A stretch of DNA of 64,000 nucleotides from Sphingobacteriales bacterium (GTDB lineage: Bacteria > Bacteroidota > Bacteroidia > Chitinophagales > Chitinophagaceae): the NCBI GenBank assembly GCA_016219985.1, contig JACRJO010000030.1:26007-90006 (forward strand), given 5' to 3'. The notes beneath the pieces are model-generated. The model made no database searches and was not told where the DNA came from. It was given only the letters and a program-made list of their open reading frames with translations. Made by a program: the position numbers and the translations under genes. Of the stretch, positions 42,052 through 50,684 are shown in pieces. Positions within the stretch are counted from its first letter, which is position 1; each line of letters starts with the position of its first letter.

Positions 42052-43056
42052 TTGTCTGCAAAAATTCTGGTCACGGGCGGTACAGGTTTCCTGGGTTCTT
42101 ATATCATTAAAGAACTGGTGAAGAAGAATTACCCGGTGAGGGCGATCCGCCGCGGGAATAAAACTCCATTCTGGATACCGGGAGACATAACCGGTAAAGT
42201 GGAATGGGTGGAAGGCGATATCCTGGATGTAGTGGCCCTGCAGGATGCAATGGAAGGGGTGGACACCGTGATCCATGCCGCCGCAGTGGTTTCCTTTTCC
42301 AGGAAAGAACGAAACCGTTTATACCAGGTCAATGTGGAAGGAACCGCCAACGTGGTGAATATGGCTTTGGAGAAAAACGTAAGGCGGCTGGTGCATATCA
42401 GTTCGGTGGCGGCCTTGGGGCGGACTACCGGCGGGGGGCATGTGAACGAAGAAAAAAAATGGGAGGACAGCAAGGTAAACACCCATTATGCCAAAAGTAA
42501 ATTCAAAGCCGAATTGCATGTATGGAGAGGGATCAGTGAAGGGCTGGATGCAGTGATCCTGAACCCCGGTACGATCCTCGGTTACGGGGACTGGAGCCAG
42601 GGCAGTTGTGCTATTTTCAAACAGATCTATAAAGGCTTCCCCTGGTACACTCCTGGCATCAATGGATTTGTGGATGTGGAAGATGTGGCCCGGGCCACTG
42701 TATTGCTGATGGAAAGCAGTATCAGCGAAGAACGGTTTATTGTAAACGGGGACAACTGGCCGTTTAAAAAATTGCAGGATGCCATGGCAGCCGGTTTTGG
42801 GAAAAAAGCGCCGTACCGGGAAGCCACTCCTTTCCTGTTGCAATCAGCCTGGCGGATTGAAAAACTGAAATCCCTGTTCACCGGCAGGAGGCCCTTACTG
42901 ACCCGGGAAAGTGCAAGAGTCGCGATCAGCCAGACCTGGTTTGATAACGATAAAATCCTGAAGGCCCTGCCGGGTTTTTCCTTTACCCCGCTGGAGCAAA
43001 CAATAAAAAAAGCCTGCGAAAACTACCTTGGCACTATTCCTGCCGTGCAACCCTGA
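42052..43056 (+). CDS. NAD-dependent epimerase/dehydratase family protein
   Basis: Extended short-chain dehydrogenase of 334 residues. Starting at the TTG at 42052 the protein reads SAKILVTGGTGFLGSYII after Met, with the cofactor motif GGTGFLG. The catalytic Tyr/Lys pair is HYAKSKFKAE, and VDTVIHAAAVVSF and LVHISSVAALG are the usual core strands. The longer frame (TTG at 42007) contains a near -7 box TATCTTCG, so the later start is preferred. It resembles dihydroflavonol-4-reductase-like proteins. The substrate is unknown. Confidence 0.87.
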   Translation: MSAKILVTGGTGFLGSYIIKELVKKNYPVRAIRRGNKTPFWIPGDITGKVEWVEGDILDVVALQDAMEGVDTVIHAAAVVSFSRKERNRLYQVNVEGTANVVNMALEKNVRRLVHISSVAALGRTTGGGHVNEEKKWEDSKVNTHYAKSKFKAELHVWRGISEGLDAVILNPGTILGYGDWSQGSCAIFKQIYKGFPWYTPGINGFVDVEDVARATVLLMESSISEERFIVNGDNWPFKKLQDAMAAGFGKKAPYREATPFLLQSAWRIEKLKSLFTGRRPLLTRESARVAISQTWFDNDKILKALPGFSFTPLEQTIKKACENYLGTIPAVQP

Positions 43057-43093
43057 CATAAGGAAAACTATCTTTAGGCGACAATTCATTTTC

Positions 43094-44164
43094 ATGCAAA
43101 AACCCCGAATCTTACTGGCGCTTTTTCTTTGTTTTAGTACATTATACCTGCAGGCACAGTTTGCCATCAGCGGCGTGGTGCTGGACTCGGCCACCCGGGA
43201 ACCCCTGCCAAAAGCGTCTGTATTCTGCCAGAACACCACCCTCGGTACCCTGACCAATAAAGACGGTGAATTTTCCCTCAGCCTGAAGTCGGGGGGCTAT
43301 GACCTGGTCTTCAGTTATGCGGGGTACCAGACGCAGACGATCCGTGTTAACGAACAAAACAAACTGGAAGTTTTGATGCTGAAGAAAGACAACAGCATGG
43401 AAGAAGTGGTGCTGAAAAGCAGTTTTGAAGTGGCGGATGGCTGGGAGAAATACGGGGATTTCTTTCTCCGGAATTTTATTGGCAGTACTCCCAATGCAGG
43501 AAAATGTACGCTCAGCAACCCGGAAGTACTGAAATTCTTTTTCTACAAAAAGACCAACCGGCTGAAAGTAATGGCCACAGATGCCCTGCTGATCAGCAAT
43601 CCCGCCCTGGGCTACCAGTTGCGTTACCAGCTGGATTCCTTCGTTTATTACTACAATACCAGTATCAATTCTTACCGCGGCTATTGCCTGTTTATGCAAA
43701 TGGAAGGCAGCGACAGTCTTCAGCAGCAATGGAACCGGGCAAGGGCTGATGCTTACCAGGGTTCCAAATTGCATTTCATGCACAGCTATTACGACAGTAC
43801 CTTACAGGAAGACGGATGGATCATTGCCCTGCTGGACACCGTGAATGAAAAGAAGTTCGACAAAATAGATAATCCCTATGATTCCCTGTATTACGGGGGG
43901 CCTGACAGTACCGGGCAAATTGAGATCTGGTATCCAAGGAAAATAAGCGTAACTTATACAAAGAAAAGTCCCGAACCGGAATACCTGAAGAAGATGAACC
44001 TCCCCAAAAGCGTTCCTTACTCCATCTCCTATATTGATATCCGGGAAACGATTGCCATTGAGGAGAACGGGTATTATTATGACCAGAAAGACTGGATCAA
44101 CCAGGGATACTGGAGCTGGAAAAACCTGGCGGATCTCCTGCCTTATGATTATGTACCGGATTAA
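43094..44164 (+). CDS. Carboxypeptidase-regulatory-like domain protein, exported
   Basis: A 356-residue protein with a signal peptide (LLALFLCFSTLYLQAQ, about residues 6-21). Residues 22-100 form a CarboxypepD_reg-like beta-sandwich (FAISGVVLDSATREPLPKASV, GTLTNKDGEFSLSL, YDLVFSYAGYQTQTI), the same type that starts SusC proteins. The rest is a Bacteroidota-specific domain with many Tyr and no membrane barrel I can identify. The open frame from 43028 is longer by 22 residues; ATG 43094 gives a proper signal peptide. A near -7 box TATCTTTA at 43069-43076 precedes it. Confidence 0.82.
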   Translation: MQKPRILLALFLCFSTLYLQAQFAISGVVLDSATREPLPKASVFCQNTTLGTLTNKDGEFSLSLKSGGYDLVFSYAGYQTQTIRVNEQNKLEVLMLKKDNSMEEVVLKSSFEVADGWEKYGDFFLRNFIGSTPNAGKCTLSNPEVLKFFFYKKTNRLKVMATDALLISNPALGYQLRYQLDSFVYYYNTSINSYRGYCLFMQMEGSDSLQQQWNRARADAYQGSKLHFMHSYYDSTLQEDGWIIALLDTVNEKKFDKIDNPYDSLYYGGPDSTGQIEIWYPRKISVTYTKKSPEPEYLKKMNLPKSVPYSISYIDIRETIAIEENGYYYDQKDWINQGYWSWKNLADLLPYDYVPD

Positions 44165-44190
44165 ACGGTTTACTTTTTAACCCGTATGAA

Positions 44191-45147
44191 TCAGGCCTTG
44201 TCTTTGTTCCCCATTACTTTTTCCCAGATCTGCGGTATACGTTTGACCCAGACCAGTTCTCTTCTTTTATCGCGGGCATCTTCCACCGGGGTGCCAAAAT
44301 AGGTTTTCCCTCCTTCGATACTGGAAGGTACCCCGCTTTGTGCCAGCACGATGGCGTCTTTGCCGATGGTGAGTGTTTTGCTGACCCCCACCTGTCCCCA
44401 AAGGATAACATTATCCTCAATGGTAACAGCGCCGGCGATTGCGACCTGGGCGGCAAAGAGGCAGTTCTTTCCCACCACGGTATCGTGCCCGATATGCACC
44501 ATATTGTCCAGCTTCGTGCCGGCACCGATCACGGTATCATGCGTCACGCCCCGGTCGATGGTGCAACCGGCCCCGATCTCCACTCCCTTTTCAATCAGCA
44601 CCCGGCCGCAACTAACCATTCTTTTGTAATGAATATCCAGGTTGGTTTTCTTATTGTAATAAAATGCATCACTGCCAATTACGGAGCCGGCCTGGACGAC
44701 CACCTCGTCACCCAGTACACAATGATCCAGGATGGTTACATTCGGATAGATGATACAATTCTTCCCGATCAGCACCTGGTTGCCGATAAAGGCGCCGGGC
44801 ATGAGCACCGTGCCCTCCCCGATCCGGGCTGAATCACTGATTGCTTTACCCGATGGGGTAAAAGGGCGGTAAAAGTTTACAATCTTCAGGTAGGCTTCAA
44901 ACGGATCGCTTACCACCAGCAGGGCCTTTCCCTCCGGGACTTCCGTATGGGTGTTGATAATGATAAAACTGGCCGCCGACTGAATACAGGTTTCATAGTA
45001 CTTGGGATGATCCACAAAGACCAGGTCCCCTTTCTCCACCTTGTGGATCTCATTGATCCCGGTGGCAAGGCCTTCCCTGTTGCCTGCGATCTCCGCGCCA
45101 ATCAGTGCTGCAATGGTTGTTACCGGAACCGGATTTTCAAACCGCAT
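44191..45147 (-). CDS. lpxD: UDP-3-O-acylglucosamine N-acyltransferase
   Basis: Third enzyme of lipid A synthesis, adding a hydroxyacyl chain to UDP-3-O-acyl-glucosamine. The N-terminal uridine-binding domain (about 1-95) is followed by the left-handed beta-helix of hexapeptide repeats (about 100-290: SARIGEGTVLMPGAFIGNQVLIGKNCIIYPNVTI and onward). The block MVHIGHDTVVGKN contains the catalytic His candidate. I start at ATG 45147 (318 residues). A -7 box at 45162-45169 lies inside the longer frame. The family of lpxD-like proteins in Bacteroidota has two members in some genomes, so the exact acyl specificity is open. Confidence 0.88.
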   Translation of the reverse strand: MRFENPVPVTTIAALIGAEIAGNREGLATGINEIHKVEKGDLVFVDHPKYYETCIQSAASFIIINTHTEVPEGKALLVVSDPFEAYLKIVNFYRPFTPSGKAISDSARIGEGTVLMPGAFIGNQVLIGKNCIIYPNVTILDHCVLGDEVVVQAGSVIGSDAFYYNKKTNLDIHYKRMVSCGRVLIEKGVEIGAGCTIDRGVTHDTVIGAGTKLDNMVHIGHDTVVGKNCLFAAQVAIAGAVTIEDNVILWGQVGVSKTLTIGKDAIVLAQSGVPSSIEGGKTYFGTPVEDARDKRRELVWVKRIPQIWEKVMGNKDKA

Positions 45148-45161
45148 AGTATTCGTTTTGC

Positions 45162-45169
45162 CAAAGGTA
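45162..45169 (-). promoter_or_regulatory. -7 box of lpxD
   Basis: TACCTTTG on the minus strand, 14 nt before the ATG at 45147. Confidence 0.5.
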
Positions 45170-45497
45170 ATAAGGGATTGAGTGGTGCCGGAAAGGTTTT
45201 TAAACAAATGCGGTTCACCAGGTGCCCTGACCGGTTGGTTCTTTTTTTTATTAAACAATCCACTGATAAAAGAATGCCAATTGCCTGTACGTATTTTTTC
45301 TATACTGCTACTTTATTGCAATAACTGAAACCCTTTATTCATCCTTCTTTCAGCAGCTGCTGTTGTAACAGCCATCGTTTTGCTTATCGTTATACCCGGT
45401 GAATGAACTAATACAATTCACTTATCAACCCGTTCAAACATGCCGGTTTATCCACAAGAGATTTTAAAATGTTAATAAAATAGTTGCCAAATATTTT

Positions 45498-45526
45498 TTT
45501 GTTCAGTAAAATTATTTTTAATATTG
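45498..45526 (+). promoter_or_regulatory. Promoter of small-RNA candidate B
   Basis: TTTG at 45498-45501, 17-nt spacer, then TAATATTG at 45519-45526 (one mismatch to TAnnTTTG). Confidence 0.45.
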
Positions 45527-45529
45527 CAG

Positions 45530-45604
45530 AGGGAAGTTACATTCCCTGTACTTACTAACCCATCCATATATTATCCCTCCGCTTACTACGGAGGGATTTT
45601 TTTT
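45530..45604 (+). ncRNA. Small-RNA candidate B
   Basis: A predicted transcript of about 75 nt with a clear layout: a 5' hairpin (GGGAA-GTTACA-TTCCC, 45531-45546), an unpaired linker holding TACTTACTAACCCAT (45549-45563), and a strong intrinsic terminator (TCCCTCCG/CGGAGGGA, 7-nt loop, eight T, 45574-45604). The linker stretch is the exact reverse complement of a stretch in candidate A (21387-21401). It has no open frame and the nearest genes are more than 140 nt away on the right and 380 nt on the left. I do not recognise a known RNA family. Confidence 0.55.
45574..45604 (+). terminator. Intrinsic terminator of small-RNA candidate B
   Basis: Perfect 8-bp GC-rich stem, loop CTTACTA, followed by eight T residues. 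Confidence 0.88.
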
Positions 45605-45746
45605 GGTTCCTGCCCGTTGATTCCATTGTTGGTTGTACCTTTTTATGAGTCCCTGCACGGGTAAAAGATAGCCGGAACCGGGAAATACCCGGCAACGGTT
45701 TAATCAATAATAAAAAATACCTTTACAAGAAACACAACTCCCGTAC

Positions 45747-46622
45747 ATGCTTAAATCAATGACCGGTTTTGGAAGAGCCGAGAAGAACGCAGGTGATAAA
45801 ACATTCCTGGTGGATATCAAATCACTCAATGGCAAACAATTTGAGCTGCAGCTGAAGCTGCCCGCCTTTTTGAAACCGTTTGAATTCGACATCCGCCGCC
45901 TCCTGTCAGAAAAACTGACCCGTGGCAGCGTGGATTGCATGATCAGCCTGAAAGATACCGGCAGCGCCAAACCGGTTACCATCAATACTGATCTTGCCAA
46001 ATCCTATTACAAACCCCTGGCCGAATTATCGGCGGCCCTGAACCTGGACGCATCGCATATCCTGAGTACGCTGGTCAAACTGCCCGAGGTGATCACCCCC
46101 AGCAGCGATACCCTGACCGACAGCGAATGGCAGGAATTCCAGCAAATCCTGGAAACCGCGATCGGCAACCTGAATACACACCGGCTGGATGAAGGAAAAT
46201 CCCTGGAAGAAGACCTGCTGGTCCGCATTAATAATATCCTGAAACTGCAGGAAGAAGTGATCCGCCTGGAACCGCTTCGCCAGCAAAAAATAAGGGAAGG
46301 TATTACCCGCCTCCTCGAGGAAAATGTAGGAAAGGAAAACTATGACGGGAACCGGCTGGAACAGGAGCTGATCTACTATATTGAGAAGATCGATATCAGC
46401 GAAGAACAGGTCCGGTTAAAGAACCATTGTGATTATTTTAAAACCCTGCTCGCGGAATCCGAAGAATCCAAGGGAAAGAAACTGTCCTTTATTCTCCAGG
46501 AGATCGGGCGGGAAATTAACACTACCGGTTCGAAAGCCTATGATTCCACCATCCAGAAATGCGTGGTACTGATGAAGGATGAACTGGAAAAGGCAAAAGA
46601 ACAGGTGCTGAATGTACTCTAA
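45747..46622 (+). CDS. yicC: YicC-family endoribonuclease
   Basis: Member of the YicC family, recently linked to endoribonuclease activity and small-RNA decay in E. coli. The N-terminal block MLKSMTGFGRAEK and the C-terminal blocks EEQVRLKNHCDYFKTLL, GKKLSFILQEIGREINT and STIQKCVVLMKDELEKAKEQ are strongly conserved in the family. Length 291 residues is normal. The next gene, gldH, overlaps or follows closely; its promoter TACATTTG is only 16 nt past the yicC stop. A near -7 box TACCTTTA precedes yicC. Confidence 0.94.
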   Translation: MLKSMTGFGRAEKNAGDKTFLVDIKSLNGKQFELQLKLPAFLKPFEFDIRRLLSEKLTRGSVDCMISLKDTGSAKPVTINTDLAKSYYKPLAELSAALNLDASHILSTLVKLPEVITPSSDTLTDSEWQEFQQILETAIGNLNTHRLDEGKSLEEDLLVRINNILKLQEEVIRLEPLRQQKIREGITRLLEENVGKENYDGNRLEQELIYYIEKIDISEEQVRLKNHCDYFKTLLAESEESKGKKLSFILQEIGREINTTGSKAYDSTIQKCVVLMKDELEKAKEQVLNVL

Positions 46623-46637
46623 CATAAAGGTTCTGAT

Positions 46638-46645
46638 TACATTTG
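46638..46645 (+). promoter_or_regulatory. -7 box of gldH
   Basis: TACATTTG matches TAnnTTTG, 14 nt before the TTG start at 46660. Confidence 0.5.
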
Positions 46646-46659
46646 TTAAAACCATTCAC

Positions 46660-47148
46660 TTGAAGCGTATACAGAATACCGGCTGGATCCTGCTTTTCGT
46701 TGCCTTGCAGCAATCCGTTATGTCCTGCCACTCCATTGACCTGTATGAAAAAACAGTCGTGATCCCGGGGCATAGCTGGAACAGCAGTTTTAAACCCACT
46801 TTTACTTTTACTATTAAAGACACGTCCAGCCCCTATCGTCTCTATTTCATTATCCGGCACAACGACCGCTACAGTTTCAACAACATCTACATCAACCTGC
46901 AGGCCAAAGCGCCGGGGGAGGATTCCGCGCAAACGGTCCGGTATGACATACGCCTGGCCACTAATGAAAAAGGCTGGCTGGCCAGCGGCATGGATGATAT
47001 TTATGAACACCGCATTTTACTGACGCCTGCGGGGCAGGAATTCTTTTTTAAAAAACCGGGGGAGTACAGGTTTACCATCGGGCAGATCATGCGGGAAGAC
47101 CCGTTGAACCATGTACTCAATACTGGTTTACGGATTGAGAAGAAATAA
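46660..47148 (+). CDS. gldH: Gliding motility lipoprotein GldH
   Basis: Lipoprotein needed for gliding and T9SS function in Bacteroidota. The TTG start at 46660 gives a well-formed lipoprotein signal, KRIQNTGWILLFVALQQ followed by the lipobox VMSC, with Cys at residue 23. Family blocks are IDLYEKTVVIPGHSWNSSF, YRLYFIIRHNDRYSFNNIYI and TPAGQEFFFKKPGEYRFTIGQ. The longer frame from 46612 would overlap yicC and contains the -7 box. At 162 residues the size is typical. It is separate from gldD and gldE, which lie 37 kb away, and is followed 12 nt later by a sensor kinase gene. Confidence 0.9.
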   Translation: MKRIQNTGWILLFVALQQSVMSCHSIDLYEKTVVIPGHSWNSSFKPTFTFTIKDTSSPYRLYFIIRHNDRYSFNNIYINLQAKAPGEDSAQTVRYDIRLATNEKGWLASGMDDIYEHRILLTPAGQEFFFKKPGEYRFTIGQIMREDPLNHVLNTGLRIEKK

Positions 47149-47160
47149 CAACCCAGCCCT

Positions 47161-48150
47161 ATGCCGGAAGTAAACCGAAAAAGACAGCGACGCACCACGT
47201 TTATTTACTGCACCCTGCTGACCTATGTGGTCGCCGCACTGGTATGGTGGTTTCTTTCCCTGGAAAAACAAAACAAAGAGATCGCCCGGCAGCAATATGC
47301 CAGTCTCTCGGCCCAGTCCGAAGCGCTGCCCACCCTGGTGCTGGCCGAAAAAATGCAGGCGATCATAAAACTGGAAAAGCGGAATACGGCCAAATATATT
47401 GCGGAAGGGATCACGTTCCTGATCCTGATCCTGATCGGGGCCATCTTCGTTTACCGCTCCATCCGGAAGCAGTTCAAACTGCAGCTGCAGCAGCAGAATT
47501 TTATGATGGCTGTGACCCATGAACTGAAAACACCTATTGCCGTCGCCCGGCTCAATCTCGAAACACTCCTGAAATACAGCCTCGAACCCGAAAAACAAAA
47601 GAAACTGATCCGGAACACCCTCGATGAAACCACCCGGCTGAATTTACTGACCAATAATATCCTGGTTTCCGCCCAGCTGGAGGCCGACCGTTATAACTCC
47701 ACTAAGGAAGAGCTGGACCTGTCTACCCTGCTGAAAGATTGTGTGCAGGATTTCCGGAAGCGGTTTCCCGACCGGGTCTTTGAAGATGTAGTGGAAGAAG
47801 AGGCGGATATTAAAGGGGATTCCCTGCTCCTGCAGATGCTGATCAATAACCTGCTGGAAAATGCCATCAAGTATTCCCCCCGGGAAGGCAGGATAAAAGC
47901 GTCGCTCCAGAAGACACCGGCATTCATCCGCCTGCAGGTTGCCGATGAGGGCCCGGGCATCCCGGATGAGGAGAAACCCCGGATCTTTTCCAAATTTTAC
48001 CGCATTGGAAATGAATCCACCCGGAAAGCGCAGGGTACCGGGCTGGGACTGTACCTTTGCAGCAAGATCGCCCTTGACCACAATGGCGAAATCTCGGTAT
48101 CGGACAATGAACCCACGGGCAGTAACTTTACCGTTATTTTTAAAATATGA
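47161..48150 (+). CDS. Sensor histidine kinase, two membrane helices
   Basis: Membrane sensor of a two-component system. Transmembrane helices lie at about residues 14-33 (IYCTLLTYVVAALVWWFLSL) and 80-100, with a short periplasmic or helical segment of 45 residues between. The HisKA box is VTHELKTPIAVARLNLETLL with the phospho-acceptor His near 120. ATPase boxes are NLLENAIKYSP (N), DEGPGIPDEEK (G1) and GTGLGLYLC (G2). The gene overlaps the response regulator start by 4 nt (ATGA), so they are translationally coupled. Such a small sensor domain suggests membrane or intracellular sensing; the signal is unknown. Confidence 0.93.
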   Translation: MPEVNRKRQRRTTFIYCTLLTYVVAALVWWFLSLEKQNKEIARQQYASLSAQSEALPTLVLAEKMQAIIKLEKRNTAKYIAEGITFLILILIGAIFVYRSIRKQFKLQLQQQNFMMAVTHELKTPIAVARLNLETLLKYSLEPEKQKKLIRNTLDETTRLNLLTNNILVSAQLEADRYNSTKEELDLSTLLKDCVQDFRKRFPDRVFEDVVEEEADIKGDSLLLQMLINNLLENAIKYSPREGRIKASLQKTPAFIRLQVADEGPGIPDEEKPRIFSKFYRIGNESTRKAQGTGLGLYLCSKIALDHNGEISVSDNEPTGSNFTVIFKI

Positions 48151-48854
48151 ACGGAGATAACAAAACATCCATACTGTTGGTGGAAGATGAGGAGAATCTT
48201 CACGAAGCCCTTAAGCTCAACCTGGAGTTGGAAGGATATGAAGTAACTTCTGCCTTTGACGGGGCCGCCGCGCTGAAAGCTGTCAGTAATGAATACTTTG
48301 ACCTGATCATCCTGGATGTAATGCTTCCCGAAATGGATGGTATCAGTGTAACAGAAACCATCCGGCTCAGCAATAACGAAGTACCGGTGCTGATCCTCAG
48401 CGCCAGGAACAGCAGCGCCGACCGGGTACTGGGGTTAAAAAAAGGGGCCGATGATTATCTCACCAAGCCTTTTAACCTTGAAGAGCTTTTACTGCGTGTT
48501 TACAAGCTGATCAATAAGAACAAAAAATTACAGGATAAATCCACGCTCGGGGACCTGTATGAGTTTGGCAAAAACAGCATTGACTTCAGGGCACAGGAAG
48601 CCATTAGTTTCAGCGGGGAAAAAATTCAGCTGAGTAAAAAAGAGACCATGCTGCTCAAACTGCTGATCGAAAATAAAAATGAAGTGGTGCCCCGCGAAAA
48701 AATCCTGCAATCGGTCTGGGGTTATAATGTGTACCCCACTACGCGGACCATTGATAATTTCATCCTGAATTTCCGCAAGTATTTTGAAGAAGACAGCCGC
48801 AATCCCCGGTATTTCCATTCTGTACGGGGAGTAGGCTATAAATACTCAGAATAG
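48147..48854 (+). CDS. OmpR-family response regulator
   Basis: Transcription factor of 235 residues paired with the overlapping histidine kinase. Receiver domain (about 8-125) with the acidic pocket VEDEE, phospho-acceptor Asp in LIILDVMLPEMDG and the Lys in LTKPFN. The C-terminal winged-helix (about 135-233) shows EVVPREKILQSVWG and RTIDNFILNFRKYFE, typical of OmpR/PhoB (RprY-like in Bacteroidota). Its 3' end overlaps the 3' end of the opposing batD gene by 9 nt (48846-48854). Confidence 0.94.
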   Translation: MNGDNKTSILLVEDEENLHEALKLNLELEGYEVTSAFDGAAALKAVSNEYFDLIILDVMLPEMDGISVTETIRLSNNEVPVLILSARNSSADRVLGLKKGADDYLTKPFNLEELLLRVYKLINKNKKLQDKSTLGDLYEFGKNSIDFRAQEAISFSGEKIQLSKKETMLLKLLIENKNEVVPREKILQSVWGYNVYPTTRTIDNFILNFRKYFEEDSRNPRYFHSVRGVGYKYSE

Positions 48855-50615
48855 TTTTTCATCCATTTTTCCGAAAAGGATTTTTGCCTGCTCCAGCAGC
48901 TGTTGCTTATCTGCCGAAAGACTGGCCCTTGTGTACATACCTGCCTCACAGGCTGAAAACAAAGCCGCCAGCTCCTCCAGGGATTGATCTTCCACTCCTT
49001 TTCCCTTTAGCAATGTAAACAGGTGATCCTTGTTTTTTTTACTGCCCGAAAGCGTGAACGCAGATTCAAAATACGACCAGGCAGCACGGTACAGTTCCTG
49101 GTAAAAATCACCATCCTCTCCCGGAAGCAGGATCCCTGCTCCCCGGAACAGTTCTTCCACCGGTTGCTTTTCCGGATTGGCGGGAGCCGGTGCAGGAGCA
49201 GCTGGTTTTTTCTTCAGGCCCCAGTAAACGAGGATCAGGACGACCAGCAGGAATACGATGAGGATGGCGATACGACTTTTCTTTTCACTCAGCGCCGTAA
49301 TGGATATTTGTTGCCCCTCGGCCGGCCTTTCTCTTTTTTCTTCTTCACTAACAGTAAGCGTAAGCGGAGAAGCCGTCAGTGTCCGGTACCGGTTGCTGTC
49401 CGTATCAAAAAAAGAAAACCGGATAGCCGGCAGCCAGGCTGTTCCGGGCCTGGTACTAACAAACCCATACCTGAACTGCCGTTCCCCCTGCAGGGGTATT
49501 TTAAATTTATCGAGCGAGTCCTTCACGATGGCAGCAAAGCCTTCCAGCCCGGGCGGCCAGTCAACCTGCGGGGCGCCTAACTGGATAAAATTCCCTTTCC
49601 CTGTTATGGTCACGACCAGGAAACCTTCTTCGTTTTTTGCCAGCGAATCCCTTTCCAGCCGGGCGCTGAGCGAAAATTTCCCAACCGCCCCGCTAAAATC
49701 AACCGGTATATTTTTTTCCGGCAGGGCCCTGACATCAATGGTCAATGGCTCCGTCCGCATATCCGATTCCACGGTTTCCGTACCGGAAGCAGGTATATCA
49801 TCAGCCGCCCCGTTGAAAAGACCCTCCGCAATTTTTTGTTTAGTCTTCCGGCCCTGCACTATTCTAGAAAACTCCACTTTGTTCCTGATCTCCATCGGGT
49901 CAATAGTAAAGCGGCCGGGTTGCAGGGGATATAACTGTACCTCCCGGATCGTATGCACATCAAACTCCTTTCCATTCACCCTTTCAGTGCCCAGCCGGTT
50001 ATCAGCCAGTCCCAGTATATCATGTACGGTAAATCCGTAAAACCCGGGATTTTTTATGATATCTGATCTTGACTCAAGCCGGGAATACAATTTAAATGTG
50101 GCCAGCACCGGCTCTCCCGCATAGCAGGATCGTTTGTCCACTGTTAGTTTCAGGAACAGGTTTTCCCGTATTTTTTCCTGCACATTTTCACCGGGACGCA
50201 AATAATATTCGGAGGCCCCCGCTGATTCAGGGCTGCCCGGGGCTTCTTTATCGCCTGAAATAACCCGGATGGCCGCGGCTGCACTCCGGATCATCCTGCC
50301 ATTAACCGTAATGGAAGCCCCGGGAATGAAATAATGTCCCGGTTGCGGAGCCAGCAGCGTGAAAACATAATTCCGGGAAGGACTGCCCGGCGCATCTCCG
50401 GCACCCGGGTAAATATCGGGGCCTGCTACCAGGCGGAAGGGATAAAAATCAGGGGGAGTAAAGTCCTTTGCCGCTTCTCCCTGCAACAAGTATTGCACCC
50501 GGAATGATTCCCCCGCGGGTACCGGCTCAGCAGGCACAAGGGTCCTGAACAGGGTTTGTGCGCAGGCTGTCACCGTCAATAACAACAGGGAAAATATCGC
50601 AGCGGTTTTTTTCAT
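48846..50615 (-). CDS. batD: BatD-family protein
   Basis: Periplasmic-facing membrane protein of the BatD family, part of the Bat (Bacteroides aerotolerance) set. Signal peptide AAIFSLLLLTVTACAQ at the N terminus. Tandem beta-sandwich domains fill about 25-440 (RVQYLLQGEAAKDFTPPDF, KRSCYAGEPVLATFKLYSR, NEEGFLVVTITGKGNFIQLG). One transmembrane helix lies near 456-475 (IAILIVFLLVVLILVYWGL), and a cytoplasmic tail of about 110 residues follows. The usual neighbours batA, batB and batC are not here, so this is a stand-alone copy. Confidence 0.88.
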   Translation of the reverse strand: MKKTAAIFSLLLLTVTACAQTLFRTLVPAEPVPAGESFRVQYLLQGEAAKDFTPPDFYPFRLVAGPDIYPGAGDAPGSPSRNYVFTLLAPQPGHYFIPGASITVNGRMIRSAAAAIRVISGDKEAPGSPESAGASEYYLRPGENVQEKIRENLFLKLTVDKRSCYAGEPVLATFKLYSRLESRSDIIKNPGFYGFTVHDILGLADNRLGTERVNGKEFDVHTIREVQLYPLQPGRFTIDPMEIRNKVEFSRIVQGRKTKQKIAEGLFNGAADDIPASGTETVESDMRTEPLTIDVRALPEKNIPVDFSGAVGKFSLSARLERDSLAKNEEGFLVVTITGKGNFIQLGAPQVDWPPGLEGFAAIVKDSLDKFKIPLQGERQFRYGFVSTRPGTAWLPAIRFSFFDTDSNRYRTLTASPLTLTVSEEEKRERPAEGQQISITALSEKKSRIAILIVFLLVVLILVYWGLKKKPAAPAPAPANPEKQPVEELFRGAGILLPGEDGDFYQELYRAAWSYFESAFTLSGSKKNKDHLFTLLKGKGVEDQSLEELAALFSACEAGMYTRASLSADKQQLLEQAKILFGKMDEKLF

Positions 50616-50684
50616 TGAAGCGCTTAAAAATAGAACCTGCGATCTGAATAAAAGCTTAAAAAAGGTTAAACGGCCGGTTCCGGT

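Larger units (their letters stand above)
45148..45746. other. Gap of 599 nt between lpxD and yicC
   Basis: Holds the lpxD -7 box, a perfect DnaA-box-like word TTATCCACA (45448-45456), an AT-rich stretch to 45525, small-RNA candidate B with promoter and terminator, and a near -7 box TACCTTTA (45718-45725) before yicC. No gene is seen. Confidence 0.7.

Noticed and set aside
42319..42843. 174-residue minus-strand ORF opposite the epimerase gene
   Set aside because: Antisense shadow of a well-supported gene; no motif and no promoter.
45448..45456. Perfect DnaA-box word TTATCCACA near an AT-rich stretch, possible replication origin
   Set aside because: Only one box, no dnaA or dnaN nearby, and the AT-rich part is explained by the promoter of small-RNA candidate B. 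The single TTATTCACA at 21321 is likewise isolated.
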